From contig NZ_RJSG01000002.1 of NCBI RefSeq assembly GCF_003725775.1, forward strand, positions 1,775,818 through 1,839,817: 64,000 nt of DNA, read 5' to 3'. Position 1 is the stretch's first letter. The number at the start of each line of letters is the position of its first letter. This stretch comes from Nocardioides marmorisolisilvae (lineage in GTDB: Bacteria > Actinomycetota > Actinomycetes > Propionibacteriales > Nocardioidaceae). The notes beneath the pieces were generated by a model, which ran no database searches, was not told the DNA's origin, and was given only the letters and a program-made list of their open reading frames with translations. Below are positions 1 to 9,758 of this stretch, piece after piece. The position numbers were made by a program, and so were the translations under genes.

Positions 1-378
1 CTCTACGCCCGCGAGCTGCTCGCCAGTGGCGACGGTGCCATCGGCTACCTGCTCAAGGACCGCGTCTCGGACGTGACCGAGTTCGTCGACGGTGTCCGCC
101 GCGTGCTGGCCGGAGGGACGGTGATCGACCCGGAGGTGATCGCCGCGATCATGGCGCGCCGCCCCGACGACCCGCTGGACCGTCTCACCGAGCGCGAGCG
201 GGAGGTGCTGGCCCTGATGGCCGAAGGGCGCTCGAACGCGGCGATCGCGGCGGGGCTGTTCGTCACCGAGAAGGCCGTGGCCAAGCACACCAACGCGATC
301 TTCACCAAGCTCGACCTGCCGGTCGACATCGACGACAACCGTCGGGTGCGCGCCGTGCTCGCCTGGCTGCGGGCCTAG
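1..378 (+). CDS. LuxR/NarL-family response regulator, C-terminal part (5' end outside window)
   Basis: The reading frame is open from the first base, so only the last 125 residues are visible. The first residues (GYLLKD, about 15-20) match the end of a receiver domain, with the conserved lysine of its last strand. Residues about 61-105 (LTEREREVLALMAEG, then VTEKAVAKHTNAIFTKL) form a LuxR-type helix-turn-helix. Such proteins bind DNA when phosphorylated by a partner histidine kinase, which is not visible here. The gene is convergent with cobS and the stop codons overlap. The target genes cannot be inferred. Confidence 0.9.
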   Translation, partial: LYARELLASGDGAIGYLLKDRVSDVTEFVDGVRRVLAGGTVIDPEVIAAIMARRPDDPLDRLTEREREVLALMAEGRSNAAIAAGLFVTEKAVAKHTNAIFTKLDLPVDIDDNRRVRAVLAWLRA

Positions 379-1139
379 AGCGTCGCGACCAGGACGGTCA
401 GCACCGCGAGCTCGACGAGCTCGGAGCAGGCGCCCATCACGTCCCCGGTGACGCGGCCGAGGCGCTTCTTCGCGGTCCAGCCGACCAGTGCGATCACCAC
501 CGCGGTGGCCACCAGGCACAGCGGGTAGGCGGTGCTGTCGTCCACGCAGAAGAACGTGACCAGGCCGGAGATCACCAGCACCGCAGCCGCGCGGGGCTGG
601 CTCGGGAACGAGTTGAGCGCCTCGCCGGCTCCTGGCTTCGCCTGGGCGTAGGGCAGCGCGATCGCGAGCAGCGGCCCGACCGTCCTGCTGAGCGCCCCGG
701 CCGCGACCGAGAACAGGAGTGCGTCCCGGGTGCCGGCCAGCGCGGCGAGGGCGCTCACCCTGATGATCAGGTCGAGCAGCAGCGCGGTGCCGCCGTAGGT
801 GCCGTTGGTGTGGTCGCGCATGACCCGGAGCCGGTCCTCGGGCGTCCGCGCCCCGAAGCCGTCGGCGCAGTCGGCCAGGCCGTCGAGGTGCAGCGCTCCG
901 GTCACCATCGCGCCGGCGGCCACGGCGAGGGCCGCGGCGAGCATCGGCGGCAGGTCGTCCCCGATCCCCCAGGCGATCCCTCCGGTCAGGGCGCCGATCA
1001 GCGCACCGACGACCGGGAACAGCACCGAGCCCCGGGCCACGTCCTCGCCGTCCAGCGCGACGAGGCGCCCGACGGGCAGCACGGTGAGGAAGCTGAGCGC
1101 CGCCACCCCTGCGCGGCCCGCCTTGGCGAGCGCGGTCAT
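375..1139 (-). CDS. cobS: Adenosylcobinamide-GDP ribazoletransferase (cobalamin synthase)
   Basis: This 254-residue membrane enzyme joins adenosylcobinamide-GDP to alpha-ribazole in the last part of cobalamin biosynthesis. The signature HLDGLADCADGFG is at residues 84-96, and it is surrounded by hydrophobic segments expected for a polytopic inner-membrane protein. Length is normal for the family. Its ATG overlaps the ribF stop by 4 bp, suggesting translational coupling to ribF, although the pathways differ. No other cob genes are adjacent. A cobalamin-type binding protein lies at 23.2 kb. Confidence 0.93.
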   Translation of the reverse strand: MTALAKAGRAGVAALSFLTVLPVGRLVALDGEDVARGSVLFPVVGALIGALTGGIAWGIGDDLPPMLAAALAVAAGAMVTGALHLDGLADCADGFGARTPEDRLRVMRDHTNGTYGGTALLLDLIIRVSALAALAGTRDALLFSVAAGALSRTVGPLLAIALPYAQAKPGAGEALNSFPSQPRAAAVLVISGLVTFFCVDDSTAYPLCLVATAVVIALVGWTAKKRLGRVTGDVMGACSELVELAVLTVLVATL

Positions 1140-2080
1140 ACGCCCAGGATCTGACGGGTCCGCTCGACGTCGCCCTTCATCGTCTCGACGAGAGCCTCGA
1201 TGCCCTCGAACGCGACCATCCCGCGGATCCGGGCGACGAAGGAGATCTCGACCGCGACGCCGTAGAGCGCGAGGTCGGTGCGGTCCAGCACGTAGGCCTC
1301 GACGCGGCGCTCGCGCTCACCGTCGAAGGTCGGGTTCGTCCCCACCGAGATCGCGGCCGGCAGTGGGTCGGTCCCGGGCTCGTCGAGGTTGCGCAGCCAC
1401 CCGGCGTAGACGCCGTCGGCCGGAGCCGCGATGCCGTGGGTCGGCACGTTCGCCGTCGGGAACCCGAGCTCACGGCCGCGCTGGTCGCCCTTCACGACGT
1501 GCCCGGTGACGGCGTACGGGCGTCCCAGGGCCTCGGCTGCGCCCTCCACGTCGCCGGCCAGCAGGCAGGTCCGCACGTACGTCGAGGACCACACCTGCGG
1601 GCCGCCGTCCAGGGCGATCCCCTCGACGGTGAAGTCGTGCTCGGCGCCGGCCGAGGTCAGGGTGCTGACGTCGCCCGCTGCCTTGTTGCCGAACCGGAAG
1701 TTCGCACCGACGACCACCGCGCGGGCGTTGAGCGCGGTGACGAGCACCCGGTCGATGAACTCCCCGGGGGTCCACGCCGCGATGTCCCGGGAGAACGGGA
1801 TCACCAGGATGTCGTCCGCCCCCGCGTCGTGCAGCAGCACGCAGCGGGTGTTGACGTCGGTCAGGGTCAGCGGCGCGTGGTCCGGGCGCAGGACGGCCAT
1901 CGGGTGCGGGTCGAAGGTGACCGCGACCAACCGGATGCCCTCGGCGTCCGCGATCTCACGGGCCCGGGCGATGACGTGCTGGTGGCCGAGGTGGACGCCG
2001 TCGAAGTTGCCGATGACGACGACGGTTCGGCCGAGGTCGGCCGGCACCTGGTCGAGGGAATGCCACACACGCACGACCAA
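1136..2080 (-). CDS. ribF: Bifunctional riboflavin kinase / FAD synthetase
   Basis: RibF phosphorylates riboflavin to FMN and adenylylates FMN to FAD in the cytoplasm. The N-terminal nucleotidyltransferase motif IGNFDGVHLGH is near residues 22-32. The C-terminal kinase motif, about residues 197-211, includes GRELGFPTANV. The length of 314 residues is typical. The open frame begins at a TTG; a GTG two codons later (2074) is an equally good start, so the first residues are uncertain. It lies just downstream of the DUF952 gene and overlaps cobS by 4 bp. Confidence 0.95.
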   Translation of the reverse strand: MVVRVWHSLDQVPADLGRTVVVIGNFDGVHLGHQHVIARAREIADAEGIRLVAVTFDPHPMAVLRPDHAPLTLTDVNTRCVLLHDAGADDILVIPFSRDIAAWTPGEFIDRVLVTALNARAVVVGANFRFGNKAAGDVSTLTSAGAEHDFTVEGIALDGGPQVWSSTYVRTCLLAGDVEGAAEALGRPYAVTGHVVKGDQRGRELGFPTANVPTHGIAAPADGVYAGWLRNLDEPGTDPLPAAISVGTNPTFDGERERRVEAYVLDRTDLALYGVAVEISFVARIRGMVAFEGIEALVETMKGDVERTRQILGV

Positions 2081-2095
2081 AGACTATCGATGCGT

Positions 2096-2410
2096 CTACT
2101 GCTCGTGGACCGCGACCACGGCGTCGAGGTTGAGCGGACCGTAGATGTGCGGGAACGAGTCGCCGGCCTCCGGCACCTCGTCGATCCGGAGCTCGGAGGT
2201 GAGCAGCGCCGGGTCGATCTCGAGCAGCACCAGCGGCTCGGGCACGTCGGCGTAGAAGCGCTGCTTGGTGGCCCGCCACTGGTCCTCGCGGGAGGCGTGC
2301 AGGAACCCCTCCTGCTCGAGCGTCCGCCCGAGCGTGGAGATCCGGTAGTCCCCTGCTTCCTGGGCCGCTGCCCAGTCGGTGGCGAGGGCGAGGTGGAAGA
2401 TCCGGTCCAT
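2096..2410 (-). CDS. DUF952 family protein
   Basis: This small 104-residue protein begins MDRIFHLA and has the family motifs EGFLHAS and the C-terminal FPHIYGPLN. The function of the family is not established. The ATG at 2410 was chosen because it shares a base with the truB stop (TGATG), which implies coupled translation; the longer open frame upstream only shadows truB. It sits between truB and ribF on the same strand, so it is probably co-transcribed with them. Confidence 0.85.
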   Translation of the reverse strand: MDRIFHLALATDWAAAQEAGDYRISTLGRTLEQEGFLHASREDQWRATKQRFYADVPEPLVLLEIDPALLTSELRIDEVPEAGDSFPHIYGPLNLDAVVAVHEQ

Positions 2411-3282
2411 CACACGAACACTGCCACGGGCCGGGCGAGGTCGCCGCCCCGCTCGTACAGGGCCAGGAACTCGCCCGCCGGTGAGAACACTGCGACCGGA
2501 CCGTCGGACGGCAGGTCGATCGGGAGCTTCTTGCCGACGCGGACCATCGCCGTCTGGATCTCGTCGAGCTCGTACGCCGGGAAGCTCGCCCGGGCTGCGT
2601 CGTCGATCGGCACCAGCGCGAACTCGTCGGCGAGCTGGTCCAGCGAGCTGGCCAGGTCGAGGCCGAACGGGCCGACCGCGGTCCGGCACAGCGCGGTGAG
2701 GTGTCCTCCGACCCCCAGCGCCGCTCCGACGTCACGGGCGATGGCCCGGATGTAGGTCCCGCTGGAGCAGCGCACCGAGATGTCGACGTCGAGGAACTCG
2801 CCCACCACCCGCTGCTCGCGGACCTCGAGGGAGTGGATCGTCACGGGTCGGGCCTTGAGCTCGACCTGCTCGCCGTCCCGCACCCGCTGGTAGGCGCGCT
2901 TGCCGTCGACCTTGATCGCGCTGACCGCGGTCGGCACCTGCAGGATCTCGCCGACGAGCTCCTCGAACTCCGCCGCGACCAGGCCGGGTTGGTGGAAGGA
3001 CGCAGGCGTCGAGGCGATGACCTCACCCTCGGCATCGTCCGTGGTCGTGGAGACCCCGAGCCGGACCGTGGCGTCGTACGACTTCTCGGTCAGCAGCAGG
3101 TGGCCGAGCAAGCGGGTGGCCCGGTTGACACCGACCACCAGCACTCCGGTGGCCATCGGGTCCAGCGTGCCGGCGTGCCCGACCTTGCGGGTCCCGGCGA
3201 GCCGGCGGACCCGGGCGACCACATCGTGCGAGGTGATCCCGGCCGGCTTGTCGACGACGACCAGACCGGAGACAGGACTCAC
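2410..3282 (-). CDS. truB: tRNA pseudouridine(55) synthase
   Basis: TruB isomerises U55 in the T-arm of tRNAs. The catalytic motif [17 protein letters not shown] is at residues 35-51 with the nucleophile Asp41. The opening [13 protein letters not shown] is also family-typical. The 290-residue length leaves a C-terminal RNA-binding extension like that of other actinobacterial members. It overlaps rbfA by 4 bp and belongs to the minus-strand operon nusA-ylxR-infB-rbfA-truB. Confidence 0.96.
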   Translation of the reverse strand: MSPVSGLVVVDKPAGITSHDVVARVRRLAGTRKVGHAGTLDPMATGVLVVGVNRATRLLGHLLLTEKSYDATVRLGVSTTTDDAEGEVIASTPASFHQPGLVAAEFEELVGEILQVPTAVSAIKVDGKRAYQRVRDGEQVELKARPVTIHSLEVREQRVVGEFLDVDISVRCSSGTYIRAIARDVGAALGVGGHLTALCRTAVGPFGLDLASSLDQLADEFALVPIDDAARASFPAYELDEIQTAMVRVGKKLPIDLPSDGPVAVFSPAGEFLALYERGGDLARPVAVFV

Positions 3283-3776
3283 GGTTCCTGAGGAGCCGAG
3301 GAACGAGGCGTCTCGAAGGGCTCGTCGTCCTCGTCGGTCTCGATCTCGTCGTGGTGCTTCTTGTACGGGTCGGCCTCACCGGCGTACGTCGCGCCGGTGC
3401 GGACCGCGGCGACCGCCTCGTCATGCTGGCGGGCGACCTCGAGCAGGTCGTCGATGGCGCGCGCCGACTCCGGCAGCGCGTCGTGGATGAACTCGATGGT
3501 CGGCACGTGCCGCATCCCGAGCTGCTTGCCGATCTCGGAGCGGATCATGCCCTTGGCGGACTCCAGCGCGGCGGCGGTTCCGGTCAGGTCGGCCTCTGCG
3601 CTGCCGTCGATGGCCATCACGGTGTAGAAGATCGACGCCTGCTGGGTGTCGCCGGAGACCCGGACGTCGGTCACCGTGACGAACCCGAGGCGCGGGTCCT
3701 TGAGCCTGCGCTCGATCATCTCGGCGGTGACGACCTTGATCCGGTCGGCGACCTTGCGAACCCTGGGTGAGCTCAT
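3279..3776 (-). CDS. rbfA: 30S ribosome-binding factor A
   Basis: RbfA helps maturation of the 16S rRNA 5' end in the 30S subunit. The 165-residue protein has the KH-like core with [10 protein letters not shown] at the N-terminus and the conserved stretch around [18 protein letters not shown]. The C-terminal ~35 residues are acidic and look disordered. It overlaps truB by 4 bp and is separated from infB by a 120-bp spacer holding a strong hairpin, so its expression may differ from that of infB. Confidence 0.96.
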   Translation of the reverse strand: MSSPRVRKVADRIKVVTAEMIERRLKDPRLGFVTVTDVRVSGDTQQASIFYTVMAIDGSAEADLTGTAAALESAKGMIRSEIGKQLGMRHVPTIEFIHDALPESARAIDDLLEVARQHDEAVAAVRTGATYAGEADPYKKHHDEIETDEDDEPFETPRSSAPQEP

Positions 3777-3852
3777 GACCTTGCCTTCTTGCTAACGATC
3801 CCGACTGACCCGCCGAAACCTTCGGATACCCGTCGAAGTTTCAGCGGGGAGG

Positions 3853-3886
3853 TGTCGGTTTCCCACGTGAACATGGGAAACCGACA
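3853..3886 (-). terminator. 13-bp perfect stem-loop between infB and rbfA
   Basis: Positions 3853-3865 (TGTCGGTTTCCCA) and 3874-3886 are exact inverted repeats with an 8-nt loop. It lies after the infB stop and before the rbfA start, reading on the minus strand. No T-run follows, so it may act as a weak terminator, an RNA-processing site or an mRNA-stabilising 3' end for infB. Confidence 0.6.
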
Positions 3887-3896
3887 GCGCTCCACG

Positions 3897-6674
3897 TCAG
3901 CTGCGCGGGATCTCCTTCATTTCGTAGGCCTCGACGACATCGCCTTCCTTGATGTCGTTGAAGCCCTTGATGACCAGACCGCACTCGAAGCCCTCGCGGA
4001 CCTCGGCGGCGTCGTCCTTCTCGCGCTTGAGCGACGCCAGATCGGCGGTCTCGACGATGACGGCGCCGTCGCGGATCAGACGCACCTTGGCGTTGCGACG
4101 GATCAGGCCGCTGGTGACCATGCAGCCGGCGATGTTGCCGATCTTGGAGGAACGGAAGATCGCGCGGATCTCGGCCTGGCCGAGGACGGACTCCTCGTAC
4201 TCCGGCTTGAGCATGCCCTTGAGCGCTGCCTCGATCTCCTCGATGGCCTGGTAGATCACCGAGTAGTACCGGATCTCCACGCCCTCCTTGTCGGCCATCT
4301 CGGTCGCCTTGCCCTGCGGGCGGACGTTGAAGCCGATGATGATCGCGTCGGAGGCGGCCGCCAGGTCGACGTTGGTCTCGGTGATCGCACCGACACCGCG
4401 GTCGATGACCCGCAGGTTGACCTCGTCGCCGACGTCGATCTTGGCCAGCGCGTCCTCGAGCGCCTCGACGGAACCCGACACGTCGCCCTTGAGGATGAGG
4501 TTGAGCTCCTGGCTCTCGCCCTTCTCCATGGACGCCATGAAGTCTTCCAGCGAACGGCGGACCCGGCGCTTGGCCTGCATCGCGGCACGCTCGCGCGCCT
4601 CGCGCTTCTCGGCGATCTGACGAGCCATCCGGTCGTCCTCGACCACGATGAAGTTCTGGCCCGCGCCCGGCACGCCGGACAGACCCAGGACCATCGCCGG
4701 ACGCGACGGGTCGGCGTACTCGATGTTCTCGCCGTGCTCGTCGAGCATCGCACGGACGCGGCCGTAGGCCGGACCGGCGACGATCGAGTCACCCACGCGC
4801 AGCGTTCCGCGCTGGACGAGGATCGTGGCGACCGGACCGCGACCGCGGTCGAGGTGCGCCTCGACGACCAGACCCTGGGCGTCCTGGTGCGGGTTGGCCC
4901 GCAGGTCCAGGGACGCGTCCGCCGTCAGCACGACGGCCTCGAGCAGCTTGTCCAGGTTGAGGTTCGCCTTGGCCGAGACGTCGACGAACATGGCCTCGCC
5001 GCCGTACTCCTCGGGGACCAGGCCGTACTCGGTCAGCTGGCCTCGGACCTTGGTCGGGTCGGACTCCGGCTTGTCGATCTTGTTGACCGCGACCACGATC
5101 GGGACCCCGGCGGCCTTGGCGTGGTTGAGCGCCTCGACCGTCTGCGGCATCACGCCGTCGTCGGCCGCGACCACGAGGATCGCGATGTCGGTCGCCTGGG
5201 CACCACGGGCACGCATGGCGGTGAACGCCTCGTGGCCCGGGGTGTCGATGAAGGTGATCCGACGGTCCTGGCCGTCGACCTCGGCGTGCACCTGGTACGC
5301 ACCGATGTGCTGGGTGATGCCACCGGCCTCCTTGTCGACGACGTTGGCGTCGCGCAGGGCGTCCAGGAGCTTCGTCTTACCGTGGTCGACGTGACCCATG
5401 ACGGTCACGACCGGCGGGCGGACCACGAGGTCCTCCTCGCCGCCCTCGTCAGCACCGAACTCGAGGTCGAACGACTCCAGCAGCTCGCGGTCCTCGTCCT
5501 CCGGGGAGACGATCTCGAGGACGTAGTTGAGCTCCTCGGCGAGCAGCTCGAGCGTCTCGTCGTTGACCGACTCGGTCGCGGTGACCATCTCGCCGAGCGA
5601 GAACAGCATCTGCACCAGCGAAGCCGGGTCGACGCCCACCTTCTCGGCGAAGTCCGTCAGCGAGGAGCCGCGGGCCAGGCGAACGGTCTCGCCGCTGCCC
5701 TTCCGGACGCGGATGCCGCCAATGGTCGGGGCTTCCATCTGCTCGAATTCCTGGCGACGCGCCCGCTTCGACTTGCGACCGCGACGCGACGGGCCGCCAG
5801 GGCGACCGAAGGCACCCTGGGTGCTGCCGCGCTGACCCGGACGGCCACCGCCGCCGGGACGACCGCCGCCACCGGGACCACCACCACCGGGCGCGCCACC
5901 GGGACCACCGCCGAAGCCACCGCGGCCGGGAGCACCGGCACCGGCGCCGGGACGGGCGCCCGGGCCACCACGGCCGGGAGCACCACCGGGGCCACCACGG
6001 CCCGGAGCACCACCGGGACCGCCGGGACGCGGACGCGCGCCGCCGGGGCCACCACCGAAGGCAGCCGGGGACTTGGGCATCATCGCCGGGTTCGGGCGCG
6101 GCATGCCCGGACGGCCGGCCGGAGCCGCACCGCCCTCACGCGCGGCCGGGGCAGCCGGGCGCGAGCCCATGCCCTGGGTCGAGGAGAACGGGTTGTTGCC
6201 CGGGCGCGGAGCACCCGGACGGGGTGCGGCCGGGCGCGACGGGGCCTCGGCAGCGGGCGGCTCGTCGGCCGGCGGAGCCTCGACCGGGGCCTCGACAGCG
6301 GCCGCGGGGGCCTCCACCTCGGGCTCCGGCTCGGACTCGGCGGCCTTGCGCGGGCCGGGGCGCGGCGCGGCCTTCGCGGCAGCAGCAGCCTCCTCGGCGG
6401 CGGGCGCCTCGGCGGCCGCCGCCTCGGCGGGCTCGGCCGTCTTCGCGGCAGCCTTCTTCGCCGGCGCCTTCTTGGCAGCCTTCTTGGCCGCCGCGGCCTC
6501 CGCCTTGGCGGTCAGCTCAGCGCCGTACTTGTCCTGGAACCGCTTGACGACGGGGGGCTCCACCGTCGACGAGGCGGCCTTGACGAACTCTCCGAGCTCG
6601 CTGAGCATCCCCAGCACATCCTTGCTGGTGACGCCGTATTCCTTTGCGAGTTCGTGGACTCGGACCTTGGACAC
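3897..6674 (-). CDS. infB: Translation initiation factor IF-2
   Basis: IF-2 is the GTPase that brings initiator fMet-tRNA to the 30S subunit and promotes subunit joining. The 925-residue protein starts with an IF2-N domain ([15 protein letters not shown]). A long Ala/Lys/Glu-rich segment follows, then a Gly/Pro/Arg-rich low-complexity region (about residues 150-300), then the G domain with GHVDHGKT near residue 425, DTPGH and NKIDKP. The long disordered N-terminal region is usual for high-GC actinobacteria. ylxR is upstream and rbfA downstream. Confidence 0.98.
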   Translation of the reverse strand: MSKVRVHELAKEYGVTSKDVLGMLSELGEFVKAASSTVEPPVVKRFQDKYGAELTAKAEAAAAKKAAKKAPAKKAAAKTAEPAEAAAAEAPAAEEAAAAAKAAPRPGPRKAAESEPEPEVEAPAAAVEAPVEAPPADEPPAAEAPSRPAAPRPGAPRPGNNPFSSTQGMGSRPAAPAAREGGAAPAGRPGMPRPNPAMMPKSPAAFGGGPGGARPRPGGPGGAPGRGGPGGAPGRGGPGARPGAGAGAPGRGGFGGGPGGAPGGGGPGGGGRPGGGGRPGQRGSTQGAFGRPGGPSRRGRKSKRARRQEFEQMEAPTIGGIRVRKGSGETVRLARGSSLTDFAEKVGVDPASLVQMLFSLGEMVTATESVNDETLELLAEELNYVLEIVSPEDEDRELLESFDLEFGADEGGEEDLVVRPPVVTVMGHVDHGKTKLLDALRDANVVDKEAGGITQHIGAYQVHAEVDGQDRRITFIDTPGHEAFTAMRARGAQATDIAILVVAADDGVMPQTVEALNHAKAAGVPIVVAVNKIDKPESDPTKVRGQLTEYGLVPEEYGGEAMFVDVSAKANLNLDKLLEAVVLTADASLDLRANPHQDAQGLVVEAHLDRGRGPVATILVQRGTLRVGDSIVAGPAYGRVRAMLDEHGENIEYADPSRPAMVLGLSGVPGAGQNFIVVEDDRMARQIAEKREARERAAMQAKRRVRRSLEDFMASMEKGESQELNLILKGDVSGSVEALEDALAKIDVGDEVNLRVIDRGVGAITETNVDLAAASDAIIIGFNVRPQGKATEMADKEGVEIRYYSVIYQAIEEIEAALKGMLKPEYEESVLGQAEIRAIFRSSKIGNIAGCMVTSGLIRRNAKVRLIRDGAVIVETADLASLKREKDDAAEVREGFECGLVIKGFNDIKEGDVVEAYEMKEIPRS

Positions 6675-6795
6675 TCTTGTTCCTCCTGGTCCGAGCCCGG
6701 CTGAAACCGGGGTCTGCGGACCGCTAGTTGATGTGCACGCTCATCGCGAAGTTCTCATCGCAGGCTCATGAGCTGATGCTCCAGTTTCATCTCGG

Positions 6796-7089
6796 CTATC
6801 GGACTTGGGTGGTGAGGTACTGCTCCAGGCCGCTGAGGTCCAGCGCACCGCCCGCTCCCGCGTCGTACCGCAGGGCTCGGGTGAAGGCGCGCCTTCGTTC
6901 GGCGAGTTCGAAGCACGCGAGGCTCGGATGCAGGTGTGCACCGCGGCCCGGCGCCGATCCGCCCGGGTCGGGGACCACGGTCCCGTCACCTGCGACGACT
7001 CGGAGCAACTCACGCTTGGCGGCCTTCTCGCGGCATCCGATGCACGTCCGGACAGGTCCGGTCGGGCGTCGGGGGTCGTGGGGGGTCAC
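6796..7089 (-). CDS. ylxR: YlxR (DUF448) RNA-binding protein
   Basis: This 97-residue basic protein carries the YlxR signature RTCIGCREKAAKRELLR and, further on, GRGAHLHPSLACFELAERRRAF. Structures in this family suggest RNA binding. The role is not settled, though some members act as regulators or in RNase P RNA processing. It lies between nusA and infB as in most bacteria. The downstream 121 bp before infB hold no gene. Confidence 0.92.
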   Translation of the reverse strand: MTPHDPRRPTGPVRTCIGCREKAAKRELLRVVAGDGTVVPDPGGSAPGRGAHLHPSLACFELAERRRAFTRALRYDAGAGGALDLSGLEQYLTTQVR

Positions 7090-7145
7090 CAGCAGGTGAG
7101 TCTAGCCGCTGCGGTCCGGAAGTCCGAACCGACATACGGGCCCTG

Positions 7146-8135
7146 TCAGGACCCGGGCGGCTCCTCGAGGGCCTCGTCGGAGCGGATGTCGATCCGCCAG
7201 CCGGTCAGGCGGGCCGCCAGGCGGGCGTTCTGACCCTCCTTGCCGATCGCCAGGGACAGCTGGAAGTCCGGGACCACGACGCGTGCGGAGCGCGCCGCCT
7301 CGTCCACGACGGTCACGCTGGTCACCCGCGCGGGGCTGAGCGCGTTGGCCACCATGTCCGCCGGGTCGTCGGACCAGTCGACGATGTCGATCTTCTCGCC
7401 GTGCAGCTCGTTCATCACGTTGCGCACGCGCTGGCCCATCGGACCGATGCACGAACCCTTCGGGTTGACCCCCGACACGTCGGAGCGCACCGCGATCTTG
7501 GTCCGGTGACCGGCCTCGCGGGCGATGGCGACGATCTCGACGGTTCCGTCGGCGATCTCGGGGACCTCGAGGGCGAACAGCTTCTTGACCAGGTTCGGGT
7601 GCGTGCGCGACAGCATCACCTGCGGCCCGCGCATGCCCTTGCGGACACTGACCACCAGGGCCTTGATCCGGTTGCCGTGCGAGTAGTCCTCACCGGGCAC
7701 CTGCTCGCCCTGGGGCAGCAGCGCCTCGAGCTTGCCCAGGTCGACCATCACGTCGTTGGGGTCGCGGCCCTGCTGGATGAGCCCGGAGACGATGTCGCCC
7801 TCCTTGCCGGAGAACTCGCCGTACTTGATCTCGTCCTCGGCGTCGCGCAGCCGCTGCAGCATGATCTGCTTCGCGGTGGTGGCGGCGATCCGGCCGAAGT
7901 CGGCGGGGGTGTCGTCGAACTCCTCCCCCTCGGGCTCGCCCTCCTCGCTGCTCTCCCGCGCGAGCACGACCACGTGGCCGCTCTTGCGGTCCAGCTGGAC
8001 CCGGGCGTGCTCCAGCGCCCCGGGCGTCTTGTGGTACGCCGTCAGCAGGGCCTGCTCGATCGCCTCGACGAGCACGTCGAAGGAGATCTCCTTCTCCCGC
8101 TCGAGCATGCGCAGGATGCTCATGTCGATGTCCAC
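7146..8135 (-). CDS. nusA: Transcription termination/antitermination factor NusA
   Basis: NusA binds RNA polymerase and nascent RNA and affects pausing, termination and antitermination. The 329-residue protein has an N-terminal polymerase-binding domain ([19 protein letters not shown]), a central S1 domain and two C-terminal KH domains (including [18 protein letters not shown] and [18 protein letters not shown]). It lacks the acidic repeats of the Escherichia coli protein, as expected for actinobacteria. It follows rimP with a 3-bp gap. Confidence 0.98.
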   Translation of the reverse strand: MDIDMSILRMLEREKEISFDVLVEAIEQALLTAYHKTPGALEHARVQLDRKSGHVVVLARESSEEGEPEGEEFDDTPADFGRIAATTAKQIMLQRLRDAEDEIKYGEFSGKEGDIVSGLIQQGRDPNDVMVDLGKLEALLPQGEQVPGEDYSHGNRIKALVVSVRKGMRGPQVMLSRTHPNLVKKLFALEVPEIADGTVEIVAIAREAGHRTKIAVRSDVSGVNPKGSCIGPMGQRVRNVMNELHGEKIDIVDWSDDPADMVANALSPARVTSVTVVDEAARSARVVVPDFQLSLAIGKEGQNARLAARLTGWRIDIRSDEALEEPPGS

Positions 8136-8138
8136 GTC

Positions 8139-8603
8139 TCAGCCTTCCCGCTTGAATTCGATCTGGATCTTGGCCTTGGCCACCTCGGTGTAGCCGAGCG
8201 TGCGCTGCTCGCCCTCGACGTCGAGGACCGCGGCGTCGTCGGCGGCGGAGACGATCCGGCCGGTGAGCGCGCCGCCGTCGGTGAGATCGACCTTCACCAA
8301 CCGGGTCTCGTTGCGCCGCCAGTGTCGCGGCAGGGTGAGCGGCCGGTCGACACCGGGCGAGGTCACCTCGAGGGTGAACGCCCCGTTCCCCATCAGGTCG
8401 GAGGTGTCCAGCACCTCCGAGACGGCCTTGGTCGCCTCGGCGATGTCGTCCATGTCCACACCGCCGTCCTTGTCGACGGCGATGCGCAGCACGGACCGCT
8501 TCCCGGCCTTGGAGAGCTCCACGGCCTCCAGGTCGAGTCCCAGCGACTCGACCGGCGCGGCCAGCACACCTGCAAGGCGGTCGGTGATGTCCGGCGTGCT
8601 CAC
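8139..8603 (-). CDS. rimP: Ribosome maturation factor RimP
   Basis: RimP is needed for 30S subunit assembly. The 154-residue protein has the motif LEVTSPGVDRPL near residues 78-89 and a C-terminal SH3-like domain. The GTG at 8603 was chosen because an AGGAGGT ribosome-binding site lies about 6 nt upstream. The much longer open frame upstream is antisense to the lipoprotein gene. It is the first gene of the rimP-nusA-ylxR-infB-rbfA-truB cluster. Confidence 0.95.
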   Translation of the reverse strand: MSTPDITDRLAGVLAAPVESLGLDLEAVELSKAGKRSVLRIAVDKDGGVDMDDIAEATKAVSEVLDTSDLMGNGAFTLEVTSPGVDRPLTLPRHWRRNETRLVKVDLTDGGALTGRIVSAADDAAVLDVEGEQRTLGYTEVAKAKIQIEFKREG

Positions 8604-8704
8604 GACGCGACCTCCTGCTGTGTTGTTGTGGTGCGCCAAGCCTAGTGGACGCCTCCAGGAAGTCCTGACGCCCACGCCGCGACAGAGCCCCGCCGACCCC
8701 TGGC

Positions 8705-8710
8705 TACGAT
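8705..8710 (+). promoter_or_regulatory. Probable -10 hexamer of leaderless promoter (TACGAT)
   Basis: TACGAT ends 8 nt before the ATG at 8719 and there is no Shine-Dalgarno sequence. The transcript would therefore start at or next to the start codon. Confidence 0.55.
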
Positions 8711-8718
8711 GCCCGACC

Positions 8719-9717
8719 ATGAGCACCAGCCCGAGCGAGCACGGACCGGACCGCCGCTCGGTGCTGCTCGTCGGCCTCGGCGCCGGAGCGGCCCTGCTCT
8801 CGGGCTGCACCCTGAACAATCCGTACAGCTCGGACAAGACGCCCGCCGCGAAGGCGGTGCGCGACCTGTCCCCCGACGTCGCCGTCGCGGTGAAGGCGGT
8901 CGTGCTGATCCGCACCCAGGTGAACCTGCTCGGCGACACCGTGACCGCGTTCCCCTCCCTCGCCTCCCGGCTCAGCGGACTGCGGACTCTGCACCAGGCA
9001 CACCTCGACGCCCTCATCGCCGCCGTCCCCAAGCGGGTGGACACCTCGACCGCGGGCGCCCAGGTCCAGCCGCCTGGCGAAGCCGCCCAGGCGCTGCTGA
9101 ACGCCGGATCGGGCGAACTCGGCCTGCGCGAAGAGCTGGACCGGTTGGCGCTCCAGGCCGAGAGCGGCAGCTTCGCTCGCCTGCTCGGGACGATGTCCGC
9201 CGGGATCGCGCAGCAGACCCTGAAGGCACGGGTGCTGGGGGGCCACCACCAGCTCGCGGCACTTCGGCTACCGGTGGTCGCCCGGGCCAAGGTCGGGCTC
9301 GACGCCCTGCAGGACGCGCTCGCCGCCGAGCACGCCGCGCTCGCCGTCTACGCCTTCCTCGGCGCACAGGCCTCGCAGTCCCGTCAGCCGGCGCTCTACG
9401 CGACCCTGTCCACCGCCTACTCCGACCACCGGAGGTCCCGTGACCAGCTGACCGTGATGATCTCCGCCCTCGGCGCGGTCCCGACGCCGGCCGCGGTCGC
9501 CTACGACCTGCCCGCACGCGTGCGGACGACCTCGGAGATGACCGATGCGGCGCTCCTGGTGGAGCGCCGCATCGCATCGACGTTCGGCCTGCTCATCGAG
9601 AGCACCGCCGGCGCTGAGCGCCGATGGGCCCTTGTCGCTCTCGACCAAGCGGCCGTTCGTCAGCTGGAGTTGCGAGGAACCCCCGAGATGTTCCCCGGCT
9701 CCGCTATTCGATCCTGA
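8719..9717 (+). CDS. Ferritin-like (DUF4439-type) lipoprotein
   Basis: This 332-residue protein has a short N-terminal hydrophobic segment ending in the lipobox LLSGC (Cys about residue 33). It should be exported and lipid-anchored to the outer face of the membrane. The C-terminal half (AKVGLDALQDALAAEHAALAVYAFLGA and following helices) looks like the four-helix ferritin-like DUF4439 domain with conserved Glu/His residues. The substrate is unknown. The ATG at 8719 was chosen from the signal peptide. It is divergent from rimP and convergent with the HAD gene. Confidence 0.8.
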   Translation: MSTSPSEHGPDRRSVLLVGLGAGAALLSGCTLNNPYSSDKTPAAKAVRDLSPDVAVAVKAVVLIRTQVNLLGDTVTAFPSLASRLSGLRTLHQAHLDALIAAVPKRVDTSTAGAQVQPPGEAAQALLNAGSGELGLREELDRLALQAESGSFARLLGTMSAGIAQQTLKARVLGGHHQLAALRLPVVARAKVGLDALQDALAAEHAALAVYAFLGAQASQSRQPALYATLSTAYSDHRRSRDQLTVMISALGAVPTPAAVAYDLPARVRTTSEMTDAALLVERRIASTFGLLIESTAGAERRWALVALDQAAVRQLELRGTPEMFPGSAIRS

Positions 9718-9758
9718 CGGGTTCCGGGAGGCAGAGGAACTACCCCGCCGCTTCTGGT

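Noticed and set aside
5830..6070. Tandem GC-rich repeats in infB
   Set aside because: They encode the Gly/Pro/Arg-rich region of IF-2 and are not a CRISPR or mobile repeat.
3789..6704. Open frame of 971 codons on the plus strand, antisense to infB
   Set aside because: It mirrors the GC-rich infB sequence; the protein is Arg/Asp/Leu-rich low complexity with no known domain.
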